Below are positions 1-10,591 of a stretch of DNA of 55,215 bases, piece by piece (positions within the stretch are counted from its first letter, which is position 1; each line of letters opens with the position of its first letter). The stretch is from an uncultured Bacillota bacterium. GTDB taxonomy: Bacteria; Bacillota_I; Bacilli_A; RF39; UBA660. Below the pieces are notes generated by a model. That model had not been told where the DNA came from. It did not search any database and saw only the letters and a list, made by a program, of their open reading frames with translations. The translations under genes and the position numbers were made by a program. The stretch spans positions 1 to 55,215 of the forward strand of contig CAMOKF010000004.1 of assembly GCA_946617625.1 (NCBI GenBank), given 5' to 3'.

Positions 1-99
1 ATTCTCCTTTCTATTTTGATTATAACAATATATATTAGAATTTTCTAGTATATTTTCTAATATATTTTTTAACTTATTATAATATTACAATATTAGTAG

Positions 100-291
100 G
101 TGATGGAGATGGATTTTATACCAAAAATAAATAAAAAAGACAAAGTATCTGTTTATAAGTCATTATATATTAGGGAAGAACTTGTAAATAAAGTTGAAAA
201 GATAGCTAAAGATAATAATACTTCTTTTAATAATGTGATTATTAGTATGATAGAAGCTTGTCTAGAAGAAAATGAAAAAAACAATAAATAA
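100..291 (+). CDS. small ribbon-helix-helix-like (Arc/CopG type) DNA-binding protein
   Basis: 63 aa ORF; VSVYKSLYIREELVNKVEKIAKDNNTSFNNVIISMIEACLEE resembles an RHH fold; start could be 100, 103 or 109; followed by a terminator hairpin. Confidence 0.6.
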   Translation: MMEMDFIPKINKKDKVSVYKSLYIREELVNKVEKIAKDNNTSFNNVIISMIEACLEENEKNNK

Positions 292-322
292 AAATATCCA
301 CAATTTCTGTGGATATTTTTTT
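289..322. terminator. bidirectional intrinsic terminator
   Basis: AAAATATCCACA-ATTTC-TGTGGATATTTT perfect inverted repeat (291-319) with flanking A/T tracts, between convergent genes. Confidence 0.85.
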
Positions 323-1970
323 ATTCAAAATAACTTCCTCCAATAAATTCTCTTATAATAGAGTCTTCTGGAATAGCATCAGATGGTATTGGTAAGAATA
401 ATCTTAGGAAATCTAACAATCTAATTGCTTCTTCATAGTACTCAGAGTCTGCTGGTACTGAAAATAATAGTGGTTCTACATATGTTTTTAATACTCCAAG
501 CTCATATATTAGAGCCGAATTAAATGTAGCATCAGCTTCATCTTGATATGGGAATATATACTTTTCTTCCCCTTCTCTTACGCTCTTCCACATAGCTAAT
601 GTTGCTTCTACTGAATGTCCTCTAGTTCTATTATCTCTTATTATTCTTCTTAATAATCTATTATCTGTTGTTGAAATACGATTGTGATCATCCATATTAA
701 TCTCAGTAAGAGCTGAAATATAAATTTTATATTTTTTATTTCTTTCTATATTAGTTAATACTTTATTATCTAGAGCATGAATTCCTTCTATTACTAAAAT
801 ATCATTTTTTTCTAATATCATTTCTTGTTTATATTCTTTTTTACCAATATAGAAATTATATGTAGGTACTTTTACTGTTTCCCCATTTAGTAAAGCAGCT
901 ATTTGTTTATCAAATAAATCTAGATCTAATGCTTCTAGACATTCAAAATCATAGTTACCATCTTTATCTTTAGGAGTTTGATTTCTTTCTAAGAAATAAT
1001 CATCCATTCCTAGAACTTTAGGGTTTAATCCAAAACTTTTTAAATACATACATAGTTTCTTAGATGTAGTTGTTTTTCCTGATGATGATGGTCCTGCTAG
1101 TAAAACAACTTTTACTTTATTCTTCTTATCATTTATTTCTCTTGCAATATTTAGTAATCTATTACTTTGAAGATTTTCATCTATTTTTATTAAATCATTT
1201 ATTTTTCCGCTAGATACTACTTCATTTAATTCAGCAGAATTTTCTATTTTCATTGTCTTTGCCCAATCTCTATATTCTTTAAATACTTCAAACATATTTG
1301 GATGTGGCTCATAGTCTTTTATCTTGTCATTTATATAGACTGTTGGAAATCTTAGTAAGAAACCATTATCTTTAATAAAAGTTAAATCAAAGTCTTTTAC
1401 TCTTTCAGTAGAGATAGGCATATAGTTATAGAAATAATTATAATGATTTCCTAACCTATATAAATTAATATATGTATTAGTATTATACTTAAGAATACTT
1501 GCTTTTGTATGATCTCCTATATTTTCAAAATAATTCATAGCTTCTATTCTATCAATTGTTACTTTTGTAATAGGCATATCAGCATTTATTATGGATTCCA
1601 TTGCTTCTTTTATAGTTTCTACTTTTTCTTTTGTAATTTTAAAATTAGTTTCAATATATATTCCTTTATCTAATGAATGTTGTACTAGTATGTTAGCTTT
1701 TCTACCATATAGTTTTTTTATTGCACATAAAAGAATATAAGTTAATCCACTTATATGGCATCTGTTTCCTTCTCTTGTTGTTAAATCTAAGAATTCTACT
1801 TCTGCATTTTCTGTTAATGTAGCAGTTAATTCTTTTAATCTATTATTAACTCTAGCTAAAAGAATAGGATATTTACCTTCTTTAGCTACATTAGCTACTT
1901 CTTCTAAGGTAATTCCTTTAGTTAGTTCATATTTTTTACCTTTTATAGTGACTTCAATTGTTTCTATCAT
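321..1970 (-). CDS. nucleoside (uridine) kinase family protein with N-terminal TGS domain
   Basis: N-terminal TGS-like region, P-loop GPSSSGKTTTSKKL, uridine kinase-like KVLGMDDYFLER. Confidence 0.85.
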   Translation of the reverse strand: MIETIEVTIKGKKYELTKGITLEEVANVAKEGKYPILLARVNNRLKELTATLTENAEVEFLDLTTREGNRCHISGLTYILLCAIKKLYGRKANILVQHSLDKGIYIETNFKITKEKVETIKEAMESIINADMPITKVTIDRIEAMNYFENIGDHTKASILKYNTNTYINLYRLGNHYNYFYNYMPISTERVKDFDLTFIKDNGFLLRFPTVYINDKIKDYEPHPNMFEVFKEYRDWAKTMKIENSAELNEVVSSGKINDLIKIDENLQSNRLLNIAREINDKKNKVKVVLLAGPSSSGKTTTSKKLCMYLKSFGLNPKVLGMDDYFLERNQTPKDKDGNYDFECLEALDLDLFDKQIAALLNGETVKVPTYNFYIGKKEYKQEMILEKNDILVIEGIHALDNKVLTNIERNKKYKIYISALTEINMDDHNRISTTDNRLLRRIIRDNRTRGHSVEATLAMWKSVREGEEKYIFPYQDEADATFNSALIYELGVLKTYVEPLLFSVPADSEYYEEAIRLLDFLRLFLPIPSDAIPEDSIIREFIGGSYFE

Positions 1971-2030
1971 ATTATCACCCTTCTATTCTCGTATTATTAG
2001 TATATCATAAATAGATATCTATTAATAATC

Positions 2031-2399
2031 TTATTTTTCTTCATTTACATTATTCTTCTTATTTATTTTTTTATCTGTAGAAATAATTAATCCAATATAT
2101 ATTAGTAATAGTATTAAAGTTATCATTCCAAATAACGAGCTATATGTTTTTTTGTTTATTTCTTCTAATATAATTTCTTGTTCCTTAATAAAGAACATAT
2201 TAGTAAGAAAACTACTAATAATTATACAGATGAAACATATTAGTTTTTTTACTTTAAACTTTATGATTACAAATAACAATAGTATTAAAAATACTATTAC
2301 TGCAGGAATAATCATCTTTATAGCTGATGAAATTAAGAAAGCAGGTATACAACCTATAAAGAAAATTGCTAATCTAATTAACTCTATTACACTTTCCAT
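2031..2399 (-). CDS. small membrane protein of unknown function
   Basis: 122 aa with several hydrophobic segments; AGGAG RBS upstream of ATG. Confidence 0.6.
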   Translation of the reverse strand: MESVIELIRLAIFFIGCIPAFLISSAIKMIIPAVIVFLILLLFVIIKFKVKKLICFICIIISSFLTNMFFIKEQEIILEEINKKTYSSLFGMITLILLLIYIGLIISTDKKINKKNNVNEEK

Positions 2400-2440
2400 A
2401 CTATTCTCCTATTATATCTTAATTATATTATTTTATATAA

Positions 2441-2474
2441 AAAGAAACAAGATTATTTGTTATCTTGTTTCTTT
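2441..2474 (-). terminator. intrinsic terminator after whiA
   Basis: AAAGAAACAAGAT / ATCTTGTTTCTTT stem overlapping the 3' end of whiA. Confidence 0.7.
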
Positions 2475-3391
2475 AATTTATTAGCTAATTCTTTTATTTT
2501 TCTTAATCTATGATTTAATCCAGATTTGGTTAATGGTTTGTTTGTTTCTACTGATATTATTTCTGCTAATTCTTGTAGTGAACTTTCAGGATATTTCTTT
2601 CTATATTCTAAAGCTATTTGAGTTTTTTCATCCAACAATTCTTTAGAACCTGTTTTTTCTATTATTTCTATTTGATTCAATTGATCTTGTGCAGTCGCAA
2701 AAACTTTATCCATATTGGCTTGTTCACAATTGTTTAATCTATTTGCTTTATTTTTTTGATGTCTATATATTCTAACATTTTCAAAATATAGTACTGCATT
2801 ATTAGCTCCTAATATTTTAATAAAGTCACTTATTTTTTCAGCTTCTTTAATATATATCATGTATCCTTTTTCTCTATTTAGTATCTTTGCATTTAAATCA
2901 AAAATATTTAATAATTTTTGAACAAAGACTGCTTCTTCTGGACTAAATACCAATAATTCCATATGATATCTTGATGTCTTTGGATCATTTATACTTCCAC
3001 TACTTAGGAATACTCCTCTTAAATATGCTCTTATTTCTTCGTTGGCTCCTACTATATATGTTGGTGGCATATCTAATAGTTCTCCACCTTCATCAAGAAA
3101 TCCTATATCTTTTAATATAAGATCAACTTTATCATTGATATTTATTACATATAAATCTTTTTTACTAAAATTTAGGCTATCTTTTATCTCTACAATTGAC
3201 TCTACTTCGTATGAGTCTTTAAGAAATTCTATTATTCTATTTTTTGTTGTTTCTGATTCAGTAGTTAATATTATTGTATTATCTGAGTATGTACCATTAT
3301 TTCTTATAAATCCAGATAACTCAGCAATCATCTCAGATTTAGTACATTTGATGGTTGCAATTTCTTCTTTTATTCTAACTGTATAAGACAT
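2453..3391 (-). CDS. whiA: DNA-binding protein WhiA
   Basis: MSYTVRIKEEIATIKCTKSEMIAELSGFIRNNG; LAGLIDADG-like plus C-terminal HTH; next to yvcK. Confidence 0.93.
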   Translation of the reverse strand: MSYTVRIKEEIATIKCTKSEMIAELSGFIRNNGTYSDNTIILTTESETTKNRIIEFLKDSYEVESIVEIKDSLNFSKKDLYVININDKVDLILKDIGFLDEGGELLDMPPTYIVGANEEIRAYLRGVFLSSGSINDPKTSRYHMELLVFSPEEAVFVQKLLNIFDLNAKILNREKGYMIYIKEAEKISDFIKILGANNAVLYFENVRIYRHQKNKANRLNNCEQANMDKVFATAQDQLNQIEIIEKTGSKELLDEKTQIALEYRKKYPESSLQELAEIISVETNKPLTKSGLNHRLRKIKELANKLKKQDNK

Positions 3392-4350
3392 TATCTCATT
3401 AAATAAGAGAAAATCATTGAACTAACTTTTAGACTATTATGTCTTAATCTATTATCTTCGACTACTATTAAGTCATCATCGATTAACTCTATATCCATTT
3501 CTTTTATCTTTTCATAATCTATTAATACTGGATCTTTTTGCTCTTCTGTTGCATATTTCTTAGCCATTCTTTTTGGAATAGCTGTATTACTAGCAATTAC
3601 TACATCTATTTTTCTCTTTGGTAAATATGAATTTAACATATTAACGTGATCACTTACTGTGAAGTTATCAGTTTCCCCCGGTTGTGTAACTGCATTACAA
3701 ACATACATAATTGGTGCTTTAGAATCTTCTATAGCTAGTTGTACTTCTTTACAAATTATATTAGGTAATATTGAAGTATATAAACTTCCAATACTTAAGA
3801 TTATTAAGTCTGCTTCATTTATAGCTTTAATAACTTCTGGTAATACTTGAGGTTCTTTCTTATAGAAAATTCTTTTTATTTTATTAGGAGATTCAGTTAT
3901 TTGTTCTTCTCCTTCAATAATATTACCTTTTACATCTTCTCCCATTAAAGTTAAATCAGAATCTTCTGATATTGGAAGAACTGTATGTTTAACATCTAAT
4001 AATTTGCTTAAACTTTTTATTGAATCTTTTAATGATCCAGTAATATCTAACATAGATGTTAATATTAGATTACCTACTGCATGTCCATTTAAATCGCTTG
4101 ATGTTTTAAATCTATATGACATCATTTGTTTTATTGGTTCATCTATTGATGACAAGTTTGTTATTACTTGTCTTATATCTCCTACAGCTGGTGTATGAAA
4201 TTCTTGTCTTAATTTACCAGTTGATCTACCATTATCAGATACTGTTATTACTGCTGTAATATCAATTGGAAAATCTTTAAGTCCTCGAAGAAGGAATGAA
4301 ATTCCAGTACCTCCTCCAAATACAACTACTTTCTTGTGCATTTGCATCAC
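3391..4350 (-). CDS. yvcK: YvcK/CofD-like gluconeogenesis factor
   Basis: KKVVVFGGGTGISFLLRGLKDFPIDITAVITVSDNGRSTGKLR. Confidence 0.93.
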   Translation of the reverse strand: MMQMHKKVVVFGGGTGISFLLRGLKDFPIDITAVITVSDNGRSTGKLRQEFHTPAVGDIRQVITNLSSIDEPIKQMMSYRFKTSSDLNGHAVGNLILTSMLDITGSLKDSIKSLSKLLDVKHTVLPISEDSDLTLMGEDVKGNIIEGEEQITESPNKIKRIFYKKEPQVLPEVIKAINEADLIILSIGSLYTSILPNIICKEVQLAIEDSKAPIMYVCNAVTQPGETDNFTVSDHVNMLNSYLPKRKIDVVIASNTAIPKRMAKKYATEEQKDPVLIDYEKIKEMDIELIDDDLIVVEDNRLRHNSLKVSSMIFSYLMR

Positions 4351-4352
4351 CT

Positions 4353-5183
4353 CTACTTAAAATAAACTATTGCTGGAGCTTCTTTAGGCTCTACATACTT
4401 ATATAAATACTTTTCTTCTTGTTTTTTATTATTTCTAATGAATAGATATATTCCTACTCCTATAAATATTACTGATACTAACTGTGCCATTTTAATTGGT
4501 CCTAACATTAGGGAATCTGTTCTTAAGGCTTCTATTACTAATCTAGCAATTCCATACCATACTAAGTAGAAACCAGTTAGTTGACCTTTTTTTAATGTTT
4601 TACTTAACTTTCTTATAATAATCATTGCTAAGAATCCGAAAAAGCACCATAGTGATTCATAGAAGAATGTAGGTTGTCTATATGATCCCATTATATACAT
4701 TCCATTTATTACAAATTTAGGTATTCCTTGATATAGTAAATCGTCATATGTTGTTGCTCCTCCATAGGCTTCACAATTAAAGAAATTTCCCCATCTTCCT
4801 ATGGCTTGTGCAATTATTAGTCCTACTACTATTATATCTAATACATCTATTAAATTTACTTTATGTTTCTTGCAATAATATACGACAAATAATAATCCTG
4901 CTATTATTCCTCCATGTATTGCTAATCCACCATTCCATATTTCTAATATCTCTATTGGATTGGTTATATAGTAAGATAGATTGAATATAACATAATATAA
5001 TCTTGCTCCTACTATTCCTATGAGTATAGTATTAAAAGCTAAATTTACTAAAAAATCTTCATCTATTTCCTTTTTCTTTGCTTCCATAAATATTAATATA
5101 CTTGCTACTACCATTGCAACAAATATTAATATTGAATACCAATATACTTGTATTACTCCTAAATCTATAGCAACTCTATCCAT
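4353..5183 (-). CDS. lgt: prolipoprotein diacylglyceryl transferase
   Basis: GARLYYVIFN, GGLAIHGGIIAG, GRWGNFFNCEAYGG motifs. Confidence 0.95.
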   Translation of the reverse strand: MDRVAIDLGVIQVYWYSILIFVAMVVASILIFMEAKKKEIDEDFLVNLAFNTILIGIVGARLYYVIFNLSYYITNPIEILEIWNGGLAIHGGIIAGLLFVVYYCKKHKVNLIDVLDIIVVGLIIAQAIGRWGNFFNCEAYGGATTYDDLLYQGIPKFVINGMYIMGSYRQPTFFYESLWCFFGFLAMIIIRKLSKTLKKGQLTGFYLVWYGIARLVIEALRTDSLMLGPIKMAQLVSVIFIGVGIYLFIRNNKKQEEKYLYKYVEPKEAPAIVYFK

Positions 5184-5601
5184 GAAGTTTCACCTTCTTT
5201 ATAATAGATTTTACTATTTCTTGTGCTATAAAGTTCATTACTGATAAAAGAATAGCTAAAAAGAATGTTGCATAAATGTTTGTTAAATTAAATGCTGGCC
5301 CTGTAATCCAATCTGCTAGCTTTAAAATGAATACATTAATGAACGGATAAAATAATCCTAAAGTTAATCCTGTAATTGGTATTGTTAGTGTTACTAATAT
5401 TGGCTTTACTGTTTTGTTTAAACCATAAATAACTAATACTATTAAGGCAGCTATTAATATTTTATGATCTCCTTTTATTTGTACACTTTTAAATAAACTT
5501 GTAGCAATAATAAATACTAAAGTGTATCCTACCATATATAATAGCCAATCAAATAATGCATTAATTCTAACTTTATTCTTTTCAATAATAACTAACTTCA
5601 T
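5176..5601 (-). CDS. phage holin family / YvlD-like membrane protein
   Basis: 141 aa, multiple TM helices with TLPITGLTLGLFYPFINVFILKLADWITGPAF-type pattern. Confidence 0.7.
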   Translation of the reverse strand: MKLVIIEKNKVRINALFDWLLYMVGYTLVFIIATSLFKSVQIKGDHKILIAALIVLVIYGLNKTVKPILVTLTIPITGLTLGLFYPFINVFILKLADWITGPAFNLTNIYATFFLAILLSVMNFIAQEIVKSIIKKVKLHG

Positions 5602-5611
5602 ATAGCACCCC

Positions 5612-8425
5612 TTATAGTAATCTTTTTAAGAATTGACCAGTGTAAGATTCTTTTACTTTAGAAACTTGTTCTGGAGTTCCTGTTGCTACAACTGTTCCTC
5701 CACCATCTCCACCTTCTGGTCCTAAATCTATAATATAGTCTGATACTTTAATTACGTCTAAGTTATGTTCTATAACTACCACGGTATCTTTATTATCTAC
5801 TATTTTCTGTAAAATTGCAAGCAAACGCCTTATATCATCGGAATGTAATCCAGTTGTAGGCTCATCTAATACAAATAGAGTTTTTCCTGTTGCTTTTCTT
5901 TGTAACTCTTTTGCTAGTTTTACTCTTTCTGCTTCTCCTCCTGATAAAGTTGGAGCTGGTTGACCTAATTTAATATAACCTAATCCTACATCATTTAAAA
6001 CTTGTAGCTTTTGTTTTATCTTAGGTACATTTTCAAAGAATTCTAATGCTTCTGTAACTCTCATGTCTAAAACTTCAGCAATGTTCTTACCTTTATATTT
6101 TATGTTAAGAGTCTCTCTATTATAACGAGTACCATTACATACTTCACATGGTACATAAACATCTGGTAAGAAGTGCATTTCAATTTTTTTAACTCCATCT
6201 CCACGACAAGCTTCACATCTTCCACCTTTTACATTAAATGAAAATCTATTCTTTTCATATCCAAACATCTTAGCTTCTTTTGTTGTTGTAAACAATGCTC
6301 TTATATCATCAAATACTCCTGTATATGTTGCTGGATTACTTCTTGGAGTTCTACCTATAGGATTTTGTGATATTGCTATTATTTTATCAATATTGTCTAT
6401 TCCATTAATCTTTTTGAATTTTCCAGGTTTTTCTTTTGAATTATATAATTCTTTAGATACATGTTTTACTAATATATCGTTTATTAGTGTTGATTTACCT
6501 GATCCAGATACTCCTGTTATACATGTTAATGTTCCTAGTGGAATATCTACATCAATATTCTTTAAATTATGTTCTACTGCTCCTTTAATAGAAATCTTCT
6601 TACCATTTCCTTTTCTTCTCTTTTTAGGAATTTCTATACATTTTTTACCACTTAAGTATTGACCAGTTATAGAGTTTTCATTTTTCATTACTTCTTCTGG
6701 AGTACCTTGTGCCATTATTCTTCCTCCATTTTCTCCTGCTCCTGGTCCAATATCTACTAAGTAATCTGCAGCTAACATAGTATCTGTATCATGTTCTACC
6801 ACTATTAGTGTATTACCTAAGTCTCTCATCTCTTTTAAAGAATTAATTAGTCTTTCATTATCTCTTTGATGTAATCCAATTGATGGTTCATCAAGTACGT
6901 ATAATACTCCTGTTAAATGTGATCCTATTTGTGTAGCAAGTCTAATTCTTTGAGCTTCTCCTCCTGATAATGTTCCTGCACTTCTATCTAAAGTTAAGTA
7001 TTCTAATCCAACATTAGATAAAAATTCTAATCTTGATTTTATTTCTTTTAGTACTAAGTCTGCTACTTGTGCTTTTTCTTCAGATAGTTTTAAACTATTT
7101 AAAAATACTAATAAATCTTTAATACTCATCTTAGTCATTTCATAGATATTTTTTTTATTTATTTTTACACATAGTACTGAGTCATCTAATCTTGATCCAT
7201 TACATGTATCACATGTATATTCGACCATGTAATTATCTAACCATTCTCTTATCCATTCTGAAGATGTTTCCATATATCTTCTTTCTAAATTATTTATGAT
7301 TCCTTCATATACATCTAATTTATTATATACAGTACCACCTTTTGTTTTATAATTAAATCTTATTACATCTGGTGATCCATGAAGAACTATTTCTCTTTCT
7401 TTCTTAGTTAGTTTATTAAATGGTTTGTCCATATCTATTTTATAGTGATTACAACATATTTCTAATTGTTTATAATATATTCCATCTTGATCATCACTTA
7501 GTGTCTTTATACATCCTTCATTAATACTCAATGTTTTATCAGGTATAACTAGATCTTCATCTATCTGTAATTTTACTCCTAGACCTTTACAATCATGACA
7601 TGCTCCATATGGGGCATTAAAACTAAACATTCTAGGTTCTAATTCTGGAAGACTAAACTCACAATATGGACATGCAAATTGTTCTGAGAATACTAATTCT
7701 TTAGGTTCATCTCCTAATATTTGAATTACTACTTTTCCACCACTTAATTTAGTCGCTTGTTCTATAGCTTCAAATAGTCTAGCTCTAGAGTCTTCTTTAA
7801 TTACAATTCTATCTATTACTACTTCAATTTTATCTTTTTTATTTTTTTCTAATTCTATTTCATCACTAAGATCATGCATTTCTCCATTTATTCTTACTCT
7901 TACATAACCTTCTTTTTGTAAGTTTTCTAAAGTATCTTTGTGTGTTCCTTTTTCTCCATATACCACTGGTGAAAGTATTATTATCTTACTTCCTAATGGG
8001 TATTCTAAAATCTTATTAGTCATTTCTTCTACACTTTGAGAAGTAATAGGTATATTATGATTAGGACATATAGGAGTTCCTACACGAGCATATAATAATC
8101 TTAAATAATCATAGATTTCTGTTACTGTTGCAACTGTACTTCTAGGATTATTAGATGTTGTTTTTTGATCTATTGAGATAGCTGGTGATAATCCTTCTAT
8201 ACTATCTACATCTGGTTTTTCAGAATTTCCTAAGAATTGTCTAGCATAAGCTGATAAACTTTCTACATATCTTCTTTGTCCTTCTGCATATATAGTATCA
8301 AAAGCTAATGATGATTTACCTGATCCTGATAGTCCAGTCATAACTATTAACTTGTTTTTTGGTAATTCTATACTTATATTTTTTAAGTTATTTTCTCTTG
8401 CTCCTTTAATAATAATTTTGTCCAT
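5612..8425 (-). CDS. uvrA: excinuclease ABC subunit UvrA
   Basis: [41 protein letters not shown]; duplicated ABC domains and Zn fingers; start set at 8425 because GGGAGGTG lies just upstream (ORF track extends to 8461). Confidence 0.97.
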   Translation of the reverse strand: MDKIIIKGARENNLKNISIELPKNKLIVMTGLSGSGKSSLAFDTIYAEGQRRYVESLSAYARQFLGNSEKPDVDSIEGLSPAISIDQKTTSNNPRSTVATVTEIYDYLRLLYARVGTPICPNHNIPITSQSVEEMTNKILEYPLGSKIIILSPVVYGEKGTHKDTLENLQKEGYVRVRINGEMHDLSDEIELEKNKKDKIEVVIDRIVIKEDSRARLFEAIEQATKLSGGKVVIQILGDEPKELVFSEQFACPYCEFSLPELEPRMFSFNAPYGACHDCKGLGVKLQIDEDLVIPDKTLSINEGCIKTLSDDQDGIYYKQLEICCNHYKIDMDKPFNKLTKKEREIVLHGSPDVIRFNYKTKGGTVYNKLDVYEGIINNLERRYMETSSEWIREWLDNYMVEYTCDTCNGSRLDDSVLCVKINKKNIYEMTKMSIKDLLVFLNSLKLSEEKAQVADLVLKEIKSRLEFLSNVGLEYLTLDRSAGTLSGGEAQRIRLATQIGSHLTGVLYVLDEPSIGLHQRDNERLINSLKEMRDLGNTLIVVEHDTDTMLAADYLVDIGPGAGENGGRIMAQGTPEEVMKNENSITGQYLSGKKCIEIPKKRRKGNGKKISIKGAVEHNLKNIDVDIPLGTLTCITGVSGSGKSTLINDILVKHVSKELYNSKEKPGKFKKINGIDNIDKIIAISQNPIGRTPRSNPATYTGVFDDIRALFTTTKEAKMFGYEKNRFSFNVKGGRCEACRGDGVKKIEMHFLPDVYVPCEVCNGTRYNRETLNIKYKGKNIAEVLDMRVTEALEFFENVPKIKQKLQVLNDVGLGYIKLGQPAPTLSGGEAERVKLAKELQRKATGKTLFVLDEPTTGLHSDDIRRLLAILQKIVDNKDTVVVIEHNLDVIKVSDYIIDLGPEGGDGGGTVVATGTPEQVSKVKESYTGQFLKRLL

Positions 8426-8443
8426 ACTAAACACCTCCCGCTT

Positions 8444-8452
8444 ATTATACCA
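8444..8452 (-). promoter_or_regulatory. extended -10 promoter of uvrA
   Basis: TGGTATAAT on minus strand upstream of GGGAGGTG RBS; -35 weak. Confidence 0.5.
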
Positions 8453-8604
8453 AATCTTCATTTATTTAAAAAGTGAAATTACTTATATTTTTAGTTTTCT
8501 CATGTGTGTAAAATTGATACATTATAGACAAATTTTAATATTTTTATTTAATTTCTAGTTTTTTTATTTATATCTGTGGTAAAATTATAATAGAGGTGGA
8601 GACT

Positions 8605-9204
8605 ATGAGTGTACAAGTTGAAAACACAAGTAGTAAAAAGAAAATACTTGTTTTCTTGCTCTTATTTCTAATTTGTTTATTCTTGTTCCAGGAAGCTTAT
8701 GCTAAATATCGTAAGTTTGCTACTGTAAATGTTAATAATACAGTTGCTAATTGGAATATTAAAATAAATAATGAAGATATAAGAAATAAAACTACTCTTA
8801 CAAATAATATTACTCCTACAATTAATAGTAATGCTAATGTAAATGCTAATGTCTTAGCTCCAGGTAGCTCTGGTTACTTTGATGTAACAATTGATGCTAC
8901 TAATGCTGATGTTTCATTTACTTATGAGATAACAATAGATAGTTTAAATGCTTCTACAATAGAAGATTTGGATATAAATTCTTATGCAGTTAATGATTTC
9001 ACTAATGTACAAACTATATCAAATGGTGTTGTCAGTGGTACAATTACTCATAATACACCATCTACTGTTGTTCGAGTTTTCTTTAGTTGGATTGATGATG
9101 GTACTGATACAATGACTAATCAAGATGATACAGCAGCAGCTACTAGTGGTACTGCTAATGCTGATATTTTAGTTTCGTTCCACTTAACACAAGTAAGTAG
9201 TTAA
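8605..9204 (+). CDS. SipW-dependent TasA/camelysin-like secreted protein
   Basis: Hydrophobic N-terminus ending EAYAKYRKF; VANWNIKINNEDI and FFSWIDDG; start set at 8605 (GAGGTGG RBS); ORF track start 8596. Confidence 0.7.
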   Translation: MSVQVENTSSKKKILVFLLLFLICLFLFQEAYAKYRKFATVNVNNTVANWNIKINNEDIRNKTTLTNNITPTINSNANVNANVLAPGSSGYFDVTIDATNADVSFTYEITIDSLNASTIEDLDINSYAVNDFTNVQTISNGVVSGTITHNTPSTVVRVFFSWIDDGTDTMTNQDDTAAATSGTANADILVSFHLTQVSS

Positions 9205-9235
9205 AAAAAAGAAAGGTTTAAACCTTTCTTTTTTT
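9204..9235. terminator. bidirectional terminator shared by convergent TasA-like genes
   Basis: AAAAAAAGAAAGGTTTAAACCTTTCTTTTTTT perfect palindrome. Confidence 0.9.
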
Positions 9236-10001
9236 AGTTTCCTGTATTTTCTGCTTGTTCAGCTGTTAGTACTCCTTTTAGTTCTAAGCAGCTTTTATTA
9301 TTTGCATTTTGATATATTCCGCATTGTTCTCCTATATAGCTATCAATTTCATCTTTTTGTAAATATAGAGTGCTAGCTTTAGTTGCATAATTTGCACTAG
9401 TTACCGTTGAATCTACTGTATATGTACTTCCTTGTTTTATATAGTATGTTAATTCCTCATCAAAAGTAAATATTGATGGTACTTTAAAATAAGCACTATT
9501 ATCTTCATAATCCCAATTTACTGAGATTGTGAATGATTCATTTCCTTCTTCATCTAGTACATCACTTGATACATCATAAGTTATTTCAAATGGTAGTTCT
9601 GTTGCTAACATTACAATCTTATCATGTTCTTGCATGCTTTGTGTTATCATTTCTTGTCCAAATAATTTAACACTATTAGTTGTAAAATATAGACTGGCAG
9701 ATGTCTCACTGGAATTATTTACACTTAATGTATAAGAATACTCATCCATACCTGGATATATATCTACATTAAGATTTACATCTTTAACACTAGAGCCACC
9801 TTCAGAGAATACTACATCCCAACTTAAAACATGTAAGTCCATTGTTGTACTTACTTTTGAAATATAAATAAACCATGCGAAAACATTGAATACTAATAGA
9901 AATCCTATTAATAATATACTTCTTATTATTACCATCTTTCTATTTCTTTTGAAGTATTCTTTTTCTTCTGGAGTTAATTGTCGATTCATTAATTTCTTCA
10001 A
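9234..10001 (-). CDS. SipW-dependent-type secreted/membrane protein
   Basis: N-terminal TM followed by FAWFIYISKVSTTMDLHVLSWDVVF; beta-rich remainder. Confidence 0.6.
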   Translation of the reverse strand: MKKLMNRQLTPEEKEYFKRNRKMVIIRSILLIGFLLVFNVFAWFIYISKVSTTMDLHVLSWDVVFSEGGSSVKDVNLNVDIYPGMDEYSYTLSVNNSSETSASLYFTTNSVKLFGQEMITQSMQEHDKIVMLATELPFEITYDVSSDVLDEEGNESFTISVNWDYEDNSAYFKVPSIFTFDEELTYYIKQGSTYTVDSTVTSANYATKASTLYLQKDEIDSYIGEQCGIYQNANNKSCLELKGVLTAEQAENTGN

Positions 10002-10020
10002 TTTATCAACTCATTTCTAG

Positions 10021-10590
10021 TTAATCTTTTATTTCTATTAGTTCTTTCTTTTCTAATTTATTATCTATAATTGTTTCTGCTATTTCCATACATGCCATTA
10101 GTACTACAGGCACAAATACTAAAAAGAAGAATCCTGCTTGTGTCATTACTATGGCATTTATTGATGATATTATTGGTACTACTCCAACTACTTTTCCTAC
10201 TACTTGTTTAGTTGTAATAGGTGGATCTGATAAAGCATTATTAACACCTTTAGTAGTTATTTCTCTTACACCATTATTATCTTCTATTTTAATTATTCTA
10301 TGGGTAATAATCTTACCACCTAGTCCTAATTTTTCTCCTCTATAAGCAATGTCATCTCCAACTTTTAGAGTCGCTGTATCACAATCCTTTACAGCAATTA
10401 TATCATTAACTTTGTATACAGGCACCATACTTTCTGATGCAACATTGTACATTCTGTATCCGAATACACTTTTATTGCCAGAAAACCTTTGTATTAATAC
10501 TACTGCTATATATAGAGCAATAATTAGTATAAATATTACATCAATTATTGTTTTTATAGTTGTATATACTTTAAAACCTTTTCTTGTCAT
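10021..10590 (-). CDS. signal peptidase I, SipW (Ser/His) type
   Basis: VASESMVPVYKVNDIIAV (Ser box) and KIITHRIIKIED (His box); N- and C-terminal TM. Confidence 0.85.
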   Translation of the reverse strand: MTRKGFKVYTTIKTIIDVIFILIIALYIAVVLIQRFSGNKSVFGYRMYNVASESMVPVYKVNDIIAVKDCDTATLKVGDDIAYRGEKLGLGGKIITHRIIKIEDNNGVREITTKGVNNALSDPPITTKQVVGKVVGVVPIISSINAIVMTQAGFFFLVFVPVVLMACMEIAETIIDNKLEKKELIEIKD

Positions 10591-10591
10591 T

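Noticed and set aside
2152-3386. Plus-strand ORFs 2152..2484 and 3042..3386
   Set aside because: Antisense to a membrane-protein gene and whiA; composition expected from the reverse complement of AT-rich genes.
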